A stretch of DNA of 9,314 nt from an uncultured Eggerthellaceae bacterium (GTDB taxonomy: Bacteria; Actinomycetota; Coriobacteriia; Coriobacteriales; Eggerthellaceae). How positions within the stretch are numbered: the first letter of the stretch is position 1; every line of letters begins with the position of its first letter. The stretch covers positions 1 to 9,314 of the forward strand of contig CAJTML010000085.1 of the NCBI GenBank assembly GCA_910577495.1, written 5' to 3'. Below are positions 1 to 5,852 of the stretch, piece by piece. A program made the translations under genes and the position numbers. Below the pieces are notes generated by a model. That model saw only the letters and a list, made by a program, of their open reading frames with translations. It was not told where the DNA came from and made no database searches.

Positions 1-2
1 AC

Positions 3-833
3 CGAAACCCCATCATCACGCCGACAACGCTGGTGGTTGCGGTCTCACAATCAGGAGAGACGGCTGACACGCTGGCGGCCATTCGCGATGCGCGCGTCAA
101 AGGTGCGCGCGTGTTTGGCATCACCAACGTGGTGGGAAGCCCGGTGGCGCGCGAGAGCGACGGCGTCATCTATACCAAAGCCAACAAGGAAATTGCGGTA
201 GCGTCCACGAAGTCATTTTTGGGACAGGTAGTGTCGCTTACGCTGTTGGCGCTTTTGTTGGCGCAGGTCAAAGGCAAGCTCAAGATGAATCAGGTTCGCT
301 TGCTGTTTAGTGAGCTGGCTGACACAGCTCATCAGGTTGAAGCTCTTTTGGAAGATACGAGCGCCATTGAGGCGGCGGCTGCGGCGTGTGTGGATGCAAC
401 GAGTGCGCTGTTTGTGGGGCGCGGCATGGGTGCGGCCATCAGCTACGAAGGTGCGCTTAAGCTCAAAGAGATCAGCTATTTGCACGCCGAGGCGTATCCG
501 GCAGGAGAGATGAAGCACGGGCCGATTGCGCTGATTGAGGAGGGTTTTCCGGTGATTGCGGTGGCCACCAAAAGCCCAGTCTACGATAAAGTCATCTCAA
601 ACTTGCAGGAAAGTAAGGCGCGAGGTGCTATGATTGTTGCCATTGCAACAGAAGGTGACGAAGAAATCACCAAGCACGCTGATCATGTGATTTATATCCC
701 GAAAGTTCGTGATGCGTTTTCTGCCATTACCGCAACGGTGCCGCTGCAATTGTTCGCGCGCGCTATTGCACTTCTGCGCGGCTGCGACGTGGACCAACCG
801 CGCAATTTGGCGAAATCGGTCACGGTGGAATAG
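3..833 (+). CDS. glmS: Glutamine--fructose-6-phosphate aminotransferase (isomerizing), C-terminal part
   Basis: This is the 3' end of the gene: the frame is already open at base 3 and the start lies outside the window, leaving 276 of roughly 600 codons. GlmS makes glucosamine-6-phosphate from fructose-6-phosphate and glutamine in the cytoplasm, the first step towards UDP-GlcNAc for peptidoglycan. The visible part is the isomerase half with two SIS sugar-phosphate domains. The first shows the phosphate-binding motif SQSGET and the AVASTKSF segment. The second shows GRGMGAAISYEGALKLKEIS and HAEAYPAGEMKHGP, with the catalytic Lys/Glu of the KEIS stretch. The protein ends with the nearly invariant tail DQPRNLAKSVTVE, so the C-terminus is intact. 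The glutaminase domain (Cys1 nucleophile) is upstream and cannot be judged. A 68-base gap separates it from acpS. Identification is very secure. Confidence 0.97.
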   Translation, partial: RNPIITPTTLVVAVSQSGETADTLAAIRDARVKGARVFGITNVVGSPVARESDGVIYTKANKEIAVASTKSFLGQVVSLTLLALLLAQVKGKLKMNQVRLLFSELADTAHQVEALLEDTSAIEAAAAACVDATSALFVGRGMGAAISYEGALKLKEISYLHAEAYPAGEMKHGPIALIEEGFPVIAVATKSPVYDKVISNLQESKARGAMIVAIATEGDEEITKHADHVIYIPKVRDAFSAITATVPLQLFARAIALLRGCDVDQPRNLAKSVTVE

Positions 834-901
834 GAGCTTATCTCCTTGGGGGTCTTTTGGGACGGCTTGCGTGCGTAGGTAAAGAAGCTGAAAGGAAGGC
901 C

Positions 902-1594
902 ATGTCAGACCAGAAAAAGGCAGCGCAACAACCGAGCGGTGGCGAAGTTGACGCAGGTGTGTCAATGGAGGTCGAAGGCGCTGTTGGCCTGGGGGTTGAT
1001 ATTGTCGAAATTGCGCGCATGAAAGCAATTTTGGAGCGGACGCCGTCGTTTCGGATGCGAGTGTTTTCCGAGGACGAACGCGCATATTGTGACAAGACCG
1101 CTCAGCCTGCCATCCACTACGCCACGCGTTTCGCCGCGAAAGAAGCTGTGCTTAAAGCGCTGGGCACGGGGTTTTCGCAAGGTATTGGGGTGCGCGATAT
1201 TGAGGTGCGCCGCAATGCGAAGGGAAAGCCCTCGGTGCATCTGTCGGGTCGCGCGAAAGAAATTGCGGATGATCTGGGAGTTCGCGAGATTCCGGTTTCG
1301 CTTTCTTACACGCATACTGATGCGGTGGCATGCGCGATGGCAATCACCGAGGAGTCGGTGCGCGTCAAAGAGGAGCGCGTCAACCCGCTTGAAGAGTTGG
1401 GTAAGCAATTCAAAGAGGCTCGCGCGCTGTTAGACGAGGTGCCGGTGGCGAATGCCGCGGCCGCTGTAGCCGCCGCTGCCGCCGAGCCCGCTGCGGACGC
1501 TGCCGCTGTCGACGCGCCTGCTGCAGCCGCCGCTGCCGACGAGCCCGCTGCGGACGCTGCTGCTGCCACTCCCGCCGAAACTCCCGCACACTAG
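902..1594 (+). CDS. acpS: Holo-[acyl-carrier-protein] synthase with extended N- and C-termini
   Basis: AcpS transfers the 4'-phosphopantetheine arm from CoA to a serine of apo-ACP, activating fatty-acid synthesis. The catalytic core spans about residues 28-150 of 230: GLGVDIVEIARM (Mg-binding Asp33), FSEDERAYC, then RFAAKEAVLKALGTG with Glu81 of the KEA motif, and VSLSYTHTDAVACAMAI near the end. Usual AcpS proteins are about 120-130 residues, so this one has about 27 extra N-terminal and nearly 80 extra C-terminal residues, the last ~45 almost pure Ala with Pro, Asp and Glu. The ATG at 902 is chosen because AAGGA lies 5 bases upstream; an in-frame TTG at 857 has no such support, and an in-frame ATG at 965 would give a more typical N-terminus but lacks a convincing ribosome site. 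At the conserved SxSH position the sequence reads LSYT, Tyr replacing His. The next gene starts 14 bases downstream, suggesting one transcript. Confidence 0.93.
   Translation: MSDQKKAAQQPSGGEVDAGVSMEVEGAVGLGVDIVEIARMKAILERTPSFRMRVFSEDERAYCDKTAQPAIHYATRFAAKEAVLKALGTGFSQGIGVRDIEVRRNAKGKPSVHLSGRAKEIADDLGVREIPVSLSYTHTDAVACAMAITEESVRVKEERVNPLEELGKQFKEARALLDEVPVANAAAAVAAAAAEPAADAAAVDAPAAAAAADEPAADAAAATPAETPAH
1468..1581 (+). repeat. Imperfect 57-bp-period tandem repeat inside the acpS 3' end
   Basis: Bases 1468-1503 and 1525-1560 are the same 36 bases with one mismatch (C at 1482, A at 1539), offset by 57 bases (19 codons), so the reading frame is kept. The remaining 21 bases of each unit match only partly. 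The repeat encodes the peptide AAAA(A/D)EPAADAAA twice. The region is markedly more GC-rich than the rest of the gene. It looks like an in-frame duplication in a low-complexity tail. Confidence 0.85.
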
Positions 1595-1608
1595 ATAAGG
1601 ACACCCTC

Positions 1609-2505
1609 ATGGAACTTATGCGCTATACCAAAGATGACCTGGCAAAACTGCTCCCATATCCGGCGCGCGACGCGAACAAATACACGCGCGGCCGCCTTGT
1701 TGCTGTGGTGGGAAGTGCTGCCTATCCTGGAGCTGCGTGCTTAAGCGCGCGTGCTGCTGAGCGCATGGGGGCAGGGTATGTGGAAGTGGTCACCGATGAG
1801 GCGGCGTTTATGCCGCTGCATATGGCAAGCTCATCGCTGGTGGTGCGAAGCTGGAACAAGTTCAAGGCAGCCACCTGGCCTGCAACGCGAGAGGGCCATC
1901 CAGTAGCTTACCTGGTAGGCAGCGGCTTTGATAGCGCAGATGAGACCTCTGAGCAGCGTGCGCGTCAGGTGCTCAAGCGCGCGCGTGCTGCGGTGGTGGT
2001 TGACGGGGGTGGCCTTGATGCACTCGTGAGCGAGAAAGTGGCTCGCATCCTGGCGCAGCGCGAGCAGGATCATTTCGCCACCATTATCACCCCTCACATG
2101 GGCGAAGCAGCTCGCTTGGCCAAACCGCTTGGCATCCCAACCGATGACCCCGCGCAGCTTGCGCTTGATCTGTCGCAAGCCTATCACGTGGTCACGCTCT
2201 TGAAAGGCCCTGCTTCCTATATATCAGATGGCGCGCGTGTGGTGATCATGGATGAGGGAACGCCTGCGCTGGCGAAAGCGGGCACGGGCGATGTACTTGC
2301 GGGCATGGTCTCAGCGCTGGCGGCGCAAGGGCTTGACGCGCTTGACGCGTGCGTGCTGGGAGCCACGCTGCATGCGTGTGCGGGGCGTGCGGCAGCTTCG
2401 GTGCTGGGCGAAATTGGCGTGATTGCCAGTGATGTGATTGGTGCCTTTGGCCCGGCTATCGATGAACTGGATAACGGCGATCACCCTAATAACCAGGCAT
2501 TATAG
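1609..2505 (+). CDS. nnrD: ADP/ATP-dependent NAD(P)H-hydrate dehydratase, standalone
   Basis: The product (298 aa) belongs to the YjeF C-terminal / carbohydrate-kinase-like family, which dehydrates the damaged cofactors NADHX and NADPHX back to NADH and NADPH in the cytoplasm using ADP or ATP. Visible motifs: VVGSAAYPGAACLSARAAER (residues 33-52, nucleotide fold start), GSGF (104-107), VDGGGLDAL (131-139, where most homologues read DADAL), TPHMGEAARL (161-170), VVTLLKGPASYISDG (194-208), and the catalytic AGTGDVLAGM (224-233, Asp228 region). The epimerase (YjeF N-terminal) domain that is often fused is absent and is not encoded elsewhere in the window. ATG 1609 has AAGGA (1597-1601) seven bases upstream; a second in-frame ATG lies three codons later. 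It follows acpS by 14 bases and is probably cotranscribed. Family is secure; exact activity is inferred. Confidence 0.9.
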   Translation: MELMRYTKDDLAKLLPYPARDANKYTRGRLVAVVGSAAYPGAACLSARAAERMGAGYVEVVTDEAAFMPLHMASSSLVVRSWNKFKAATWPATREGHPVAYLVGSGFDSADETSEQRARQVLKRARAAVVVDGGGLDALVSEKVARILAQREQDHFATIITPHMGEAARLAKPLGIPTDDPAQLALDLSQAYHVVTLLKGPASYISDGARVVIMDEGTPALAKAGTGDVLAGMVSALAAQGLDALDACVLGATLHACAGRAAASVLGEIGVIASDVIGAFGPAIDELDNGDHPNNQAL

Positions 2506-2549
2506 TTCGCATAACACATAAATCTCACAATTTGGAACACAACGTGTAA

Positions 2550-2587
2550 CGGCAAGCTTACGCCGCGTGCACGGCGCGCGTTTGCGC
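2550..2587 (+). terminator. GC-rich dyad after nnrD, weak terminator candidate
   Basis: Several short competing stems can be drawn: CGGC/GCCG at 2550-2565, CGCCG/CGGCG at 2561-2576, and GCGC/GCGC at 2576-2587. None is followed by a real T-run; only TTT occurs, at 2581-2583, inside a loop. It could end the glmS-acpS-nnrD transcript or be incidental GC structure. Confidence 0.25.
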
Positions 2588-2590
2588 TGT

Positions 2591-2618
2591 TTGACATGCT
2601 TACAATGCAGGTAACATT
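2591..2618 (+). promoter_or_regulatory. Possible sigma70-type promoter for the DUF308 gene
   Basis: A perfect -35 hexamer TTGACA sits at 2591-2596. The -10 is poor: TAACAT (2612-2617, 15-base spacing) or AACATT (2613-2618, 16-base spacing). TACAAT at 2601-2606 looks like a better -10 but is too close to this -35. Transcription would start a little upstream of the TAAGGAG ribosome site at 2629-2635. Confidence 0.4.
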
Positions 2619-2642
2619 TTAAACAGGGTAAGGAGTTGTGTT

Positions 2643-3173
2643 ATGGATACGACGAAAAAGCGCGACTGGGGACTTATCGTTGCCGGTATTTTGCTGATCA
2701 TCTGCTCGTTTGTCTTTTTCTTCTGGCCAGGCCTGACGCTGGTGACCATTGCTGCAATTGCAGGCGCTGCCTTTTTAGTGGCGGGCATTTTCGACATCAT
2801 TTCATATGTGCGCATGCGTAAGAGCATGGGACTTTCCGCGTGGGCTATCGTCTATGCCATCTGCGACATCATCTTAGGTCTGTTGCTTCTGCTGCATCCG
2901 GTGATGTTTGCGGCAGTTATTCCGTGGGTCGTTGGTGTGTTCTTCGCCGCCTTTGGCATTATGGAAATCGTGCTGGCAGTGCGCGCGAAGGGTGGCAGCG
3001 TCAACGGCTGGGGATGGCTGATCTTCTCCGGCATCGTGTCAATCATCTGCGGATTGATGTTCTTCGTGATGCCTGAGACGTTCTCGGTATTCCTGTCAGT
3101 CTTTGTTTTGATGCGTGGTATCTCCATGATCTACTACGGCTGGAACGCAGACAAGGGCATGTTTGTTGCATAA
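2643..3173 (+). CDS. DUF308 / HdeD-family membrane protein
   Basis: A 176-residue integral membrane protein with six hydrophobic segments (about 9-27, 31-55, 67-84, 89-113, 123-142 and 147-164) and short charged loops. It reads as three two-helix repeats: each first helix ends at a proline (Pro29 in WPG, Pro86 in HPV, Pro144 in MPE, spaced 57 and 58 residues apart) that leads into the second helix. This threefold pattern and the size are typical of the DUF308/HdeD family. HdeD in Escherichia coli is linked to acid resistance, but most family members have no known function, so none is assigned. The start is clear: TAAGGAG at 2629-2635 lies seven bases before the ATG. It has its own upstream gap with a -35 box and a hairpin after it, so it may be a single-gene unit. 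Confidence 0.85.
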   Translation: MDTTKKRDWGLIVAGILLIICSFVFFFWPGLTLVTIAAIAGAAFLVAGIFDIISYVRMRKSMGLSAWAIVYAICDIILGLLLLLHPVMFAAVIPWVVGVFFAAFGIMEIVLAVRAKGGSVNGWGWLIFSGIVSIICGLMFFVMPETFSVFLSVFVLMRGISMIYYGWNADKGMFVA

Positions 3174-3214
3174 GGGCGCGAAAACTGGCTTTGTTTATTT
3201 AACCTAAACATGGG

Positions 3215-3248
3215 TAACGTTGGCTCCGCGGTGTCGGGGCCAACGTTA
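3215..3248. terminator. 14-bp-stem hairpin between the DUF308 gene and ligA
   Basis: Bases 3215-3228 (TAACGTTGGCTCCG) pair with 3235-3248 (CGGGGCCAACGTTA), with one G:T pair and a six-base loop. The outer ten pairs are perfect. No T-run follows on the + strand (TAATGGGG instead), so it is not a textbook intrinsic terminator. It may still stop transcription or act as an operator, because its right arm runs into a TATAAT box. Confidence 0.55.
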
Positions 3249-3252
3249 TAAT
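3247..3252 (+). promoter_or_regulatory. TATAAT -10-like box upstream of ligA
   Basis: A perfect consensus -10 hexamer lies 44 bases before the ligA ATG. No good -35 lies at 16-18 bases; TTGGCT (3220-3225) is 21 bases upstream, inside the left arm of the hairpin. The first two bases overlap the end of the hairpin's right arm. Confidence 0.35.
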
Positions 3253-3296
3253 GGGGCTCGCAAACAGTTGTTCTCGCCAGCGGAGGCAGTACCGTT

Positions 3297-5390
3297 ATGT
3301 CTGATCAAACCGAACTTTCTAAGCGCGTCGAAGCGCTTCGCCAAGAAATTGAGCACCACACTTATCTCTACTACGCAAAAGACGCGCCTGAGATTTCTGA
3401 CGCGGCATTTGACTCGCTCATGCGTGAGTTGCGTGAGCTTGAGGCGGCTCATCCTGAGTTGATCGTGCCGCAAAGTCCCACCCAGCGCGTGGGCGGCTAT
3501 GTGGGCGAGCAGTTCTCGCCGGTGGTGCATGAGCAGCGCATGTACTCGCTGGATAATGCGATGGATTTTGGCGAATTGGACGCGTGGCTTGATCGCGTTG
3601 AGGATGCGTTTGGCAAGATGGTGGACGTGTGCTGCGAGCTTAAAATTGACGGCTCTTCCATTGCGCTGACCTACGAAGACGGCCTGCTCATTCGCGCGGC
3701 AACGCGTGGCGATGGTACTACGGGCGAGGACGTGACTGCCAACATGCGCACGGTTCGCGATATTCCGCTGCGCCTGCGTGCGGAGGCCATGGATGACATT
3801 GTCGCGGGTGTGGACTCGCTTGAGCTGCGTGGCGAAGTTTATATGCCCAAATCAAGTTTTGAGATGCTCAACGCAGCAGCCGAGATGGAGGGCAAGGCGC
3901 CGTTTGCGAACCCGCGCAATGCCGCTGCGGGAAGCCTTCGCCAAAAGGATCCGCACGTGACTGCGCAGCGTGACCTTTCCACGTTTTTGTATGCGGTGGC
4001 AAACGATGCCGCACTTGAAGTGGAAGGGCAGTGGGAGCTGTTGCAGTGGCTGCGTGAAGCGGGTTTCCATGTAAACCCTGATGTGGAGCTCTGCACAACA
4101 AAGGCGCAGGTCAGAGCATTCTGCGAGCGCGCGCTTGAGCGCAGAGAAGCGCTTGCGTATGAAATTGACGGCGTGGTGGTGAAGGTGAATTCGTTTGCCT
4201 TGCAGCGCCAGATGGGCTTTACGGCACGCGCCCCCCGCTGGGCAATTGCCTACAAGTTCCCGCCTGAAGAGAAGACCACGCTGCTGCGCGATATTACCGT
4301 GCAGGTAGGCCGAACAGGCAAGCTCACGCCGGTGGCTGAGCTTGATCCGGTGGTGGTTGCGGGCTCAACCGTTTCGCGCGCCACCTTGCACAACGAAGAC
4401 GAAGTTGCGCGCAAAGACGTGCGCGTGGGCGATACGGTCATCGTGCGTAAAGCGGGCGACGTGATCCCCGAGGTGTTAGGGCCGGTGCTCTCGCTTCGTC
4501 CGGCAGACGCTGTGCCGTGGCACATGCCGAAGACCTGTCCGAGCTGTGGCAGTGTGGTGGTGCGCGAAGAAACCGAAGCGGATTATCGCTGCATTTCCAT
4601 TGATTGCCCTGCTCAGGCGCTTGAGCGACTGCTTCACTGGGCAAGCCGCGGTGCGCTTGATATTGATGGAATGGGCGAAGAGATTGTCTCGCGCTTGGTG
4701 GCGTCAGGACGCGTGTCTGACGTGGCTGATTACTACATGCTGACCGAGCTTGAACTTGCAGCGCTGGATATGGGTCGCACCAACAAGCGTGGCCAGGCCA
4801 TCACGCTTGGCAAGACGGTGGCGGCAAAGCTCATTGGCGCCATTGAGCAGAGCAAGACGCGCTCATTTGCGCGCGTGATTTACGGCCTGGGTATTCGTCA
4901 TGTTGGCAAGACGGTAGCAGAGCTGGTGGCTGCGGCATTTCCGACCATAGAGTTGCTGTCGGCGGCAACTGAGGAGCAGCTTGCGCAGGTCAGTGGTGTG
5001 GGTGAAAAGATTGCGCATGCCATCTATCTGTTCATGCGCACACCGGACAATGTGGACGTTATTGAGCGACTTGCGCGCTATGGGGTGACCATGGCAGATG
5101 CGTTGCCGCTGGAAGGTGAAGAGGGCGAAAAGCCGCTGGATGGTTTGACGTTTGTCCTGACGGGAAGCCTTGTGCAATCAGGTATGACGCGTGATGAGGC
5201 AGGAAGTGCGCTCAAGGCATTAGGCGCGAAAGTGACGGGCAGCGTCTCGAAGAAAACCAGCTACGTGGTGGCAGGCGAAGAGGCGGGCTCTAAGCTGGAT
5301 AAAGCGCTTGCGCTGGGTGTGCCCGTACTGAATGAGCAACAACTGCTTGACCTGCTTGAGACAGGACGCGTACCTGAGGGCGAAAACTAA
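3297..5390 (+). CDS. ligA: NAD-dependent DNA ligase LigA
   Basis: LigA seals nicks in duplex DNA during replication and repair, using NAD+ to adenylate its active-site lysine. At 697 residues it is full length. Domains in order: Ia NAD-binding helices (about 5-70, YYAKDAPEISDAAFD; the usual DAEYD Tyr is Phe); adenylation domain with catalytic Lys116 in ELKIDGSS and RGDGTTGEDVT (137-147), then GVVVKVN (292-298) and WAIAYKFPPEE (315-325); OB fold with VGRTGKLTPVAELDPV (337-352); Cys4 zinc finger C414, C417, C432, C437; helix-hairpin-helix region (about 510-580) with GLGIRHVGKTVA and VSGVGEKIA; BRCT domain (about 613-690) with LTGSL. GGAGG (3282-3286) lies ten bases upstream of the ATG. The stop codon overlaps the start of the next gene. 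All key residues are present, so it should be active; in most bacteria it is essential. Confidence 0.98.
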   Translation: MSDQTELSKRVEALRQEIEHHTYLYYAKDAPEISDAAFDSLMRELRELEAAHPELIVPQSPTQRVGGYVGEQFSPVVHEQRMYSLDNAMDFGELDAWLDRVEDAFGKMVDVCCELKIDGSSIALTYEDGLLIRAATRGDGTTGEDVTANMRTVRDIPLRLRAEAMDDIVAGVDSLELRGEVYMPKSSFEMLNAAAEMEGKAPFANPRNAAAGSLRQKDPHVTAQRDLSTFLYAVANDAALEVEGQWELLQWLREAGFHVNPDVELCTTKAQVRAFCERALERREALAYEIDGVVVKVNSFALQRQMGFTARAPRWAIAYKFPPEEKTTLLRDITVQVGRTGKLTPVAELDPVVVAGSTVSRATLHNEDEVARKDVRVGDTVIVRKAGDVIPEVLGPVLSLRPADAVPWHMPKTCPSCGSVVVREETEADYRCISIDCPAQALERLLHWASRGALDIDGMGEEIVSRLVASGRVSDVADYYMLTELELAALDMGRTNKRGQAITLGKTVAAKLIGAIEQSKTRSFARVIYGLGIRHVGKTVAELVAAAFPTIELLSAATEEQLAQVSGVGEKIAHAIYLFMRTPDNVDVIERLARYGVTMADALPLEGEEGEKPLDGLTFVLTGSLVQSGMTRDEAGSALKALGAKVTGSVSKKTSYVVAGEEAGSKLDKALALGVPVLNEQQLLDLLETGRVPEGEN

Positions 5391-5716
5391 TGGCACACCC
5401 TTTTGGCCGTGCGCGCGGTTTTGCGGCGGCGCTTCGCATGTATGCGCTGCATCCCGCTGCATGGGAGGACGTGTGCGATCGGTGCGCACGCTGCTGTTTT
5501 GAGCGCGAAATAACTGACGACGGCGAAGTGATCGTGAACTTCGCCTGTCCGTGTGAGTTTTTGGATACGCAAACGCGGCTGTGCAGCGTCTACGATACAC
5601 GTTTTTCGCGGTGCGAAGGATGTCACAAGCTCACACCGTTCACGGTGTTTTTCGGGGGACATTTGCCCGATGAGTGTGCATATGTGCGCGCGTTCATGCC
5701 GCCTGCTGACCGCTGA
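5390..5716 (+). CDS. YkgJ/YcgN-type cysteine-cluster protein (CxxCxxCC)
   Basis: A small protein of 108 residues with ten cysteines. The pattern starts with WEDVC-x2-C-x2-CC (Cys29, 32, 35, 36) and continues with CPC (53, 55), C65, C75-x2-C78 and C96. The first motif and the LCSVYDTRFSRCEGC stretch resemble the YcgN/UPF0260 and YkgJ families, annotated as putative zinc- or iron-chelating proteins; their biochemical role is not established. No signal peptide or membrane helix is visible, so it is probably cytoplasmic. The ATG overlaps the ligA stop (TAATG, one shared base) and GAGGG (5376-5380) lies nine bases upstream, so translation is likely coupled to ligA. A 151-base regulatory gap follows. 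Family assignment is good; function is unknown. Confidence 0.85.
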   Translation: MAHPFGRARGFAAALRMYALHPAAWEDVCDRCARCCFEREITDDGEVIVNFACPCEFLDTQTRLCSVYDTRFSRCEGCHKLTPFTVFFGGHLPDECAYVRAFMPPADR

Positions 5717-5731
5717 GGTTATTTTCTTCTC

Positions 5732-5778
5732 ATTCGTAACACCACCACGGGGGAGATGCGCTAATATGTGTTACGAAT
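5732..5778. repeat. 11-bp perfect inverted repeat ATTCGTAACAC / GTGTTACGAAT
   Basis: The arms at 5732-5742 and 5768-5778 are perfect reverse complements separated by 25 bases. The right arm is also the left half of the NikR-type operator, so the left arm is an extra upstream half-site. The element could be a second binding position for the same regulator or allow DNA looping. The direct repeat CGTAACACCA occurs at 5735-5744 and 5787-5796. Confidence 0.8.
5762..5767 (+). promoter_or_regulatory. TAATAT, possible -10 box of the nickel transporter operon
   Basis: TAATAT matches four of six consensus positions and ends directly before the operator at 5768. A bound repressor would then cover the transcription start. 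No good -35 lies at the expected distance. An alternative is a -35-like TTAACA (5778-5783) inside the operator spacer, which lacks a matching -10. Confidence 0.3.
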
Positions 5779-5794
5779 TAACAGCGCGTAACAC
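5768..5794. promoter_or_regulatory. NikR-type nickel operator, GTGTTAC-N13-GTAACAC
   Basis: The half-sites GTGTTAC (5768-5774) and GTAACAC (5788-5794) are perfect inverted copies with a 13-base spacer; the dyad extends one base further inward (G5775/C5787). From memory, this is the consensus and spacing proposed by comparative genomics for NikR sites in bacteria such as Desulfovibrio, different from the GTATGA-N16-TCATAC of Escherichia coli. It lies 73 bases before the start of the substrate-binding protein gene. NikR binds when nickel is plentiful and represses uptake. The nikR gene is not in this window, so the link is inference from the site and its position. Confidence 0.7.
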
Positions 5795-5811
5795 CAAAGC
5801 AGGTAACTCCT

Positions 5812-5829
5812 GTCACACGGTGTTGTGAC
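5812..5829. repeat. Inverted repeat GTCACA-N6-TGTGAC
   Basis: Six-base perfect arms at 5812-5817 and 5824-5829 flank CGGTGT, in the nikA leader downstream of the operator. It could form a short RNA stem or be a binding site for a dimeric regulator. The half-sites are in the opposite order to a CRP site (TGTGA-N6-TCACA), so it should not be read as one. Confidence 0.55.
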
Positions 5830-5835
5830 CGAACA

Positions 5836-5852
5836 CGTGCACCTCGTGCACG
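5836..5852 (+). promoter_or_regulatory. 7-bp hairpin just upstream of the nikA ribosome site
   Basis: CGTGCAC (5836-5842) pairs perfectly with GTGCACG (5846-5852) around a CTC loop. It stops two bases before the GAGAGG Shine-Dalgarno-like sequence (5855-5860). In the mRNA it could influence ribosome access or protect the 5' end of the message. Confidence 0.5.

Noticed and set aside
834..901. Terminator or promoter between glmS and acpS
   Set aside because: No stem with a T-run and no convincing hexamer pair is visible in these 68 bases beyond the acpS ribosome site.
597..1095. Two overlapping - strand frames spanning the glmS end and the start of acpS
   Set aside because: They run through two solid + strand genes and show no family features.
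962..1408. Long open frame on the - strand across acpS (148 codons)
   Set aside because: It lies fully inside a well-supported + strand gene, has no recognisable motif and no start signal; high GC creates such open antisense frames.
1306..1569. Alanine-rich open frame on the - strand opposite the acpS tail
   Set aside because: GC-rich Ala codons read as Ala/Ser/Gly codons on the other strand, so the composition is a mirror of the acpS repeat.
2506..2549. NikR-like half-sites (ATAACAC near 2512, GTGTAAC near 2544)
   Set aside because: Each has a mismatch to the half-site, orientation and spacing do not form the N13/14 dyad, and the neighbouring gene is not a nickel transporter.
5553..5828. 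Open + strand frame overlapping the cysteine-cluster gene and the nikA leader
   Set aside because: It overlaps a recognisable gene out of frame, shows no family motif, and its end covers the operator dyads.
5812..5829. CRP/FNR-like binding site
   Set aside because: The half-sites are inverted relative to the CRP order (TCACA first, TGTGA second), so the resemblance is only in composition.
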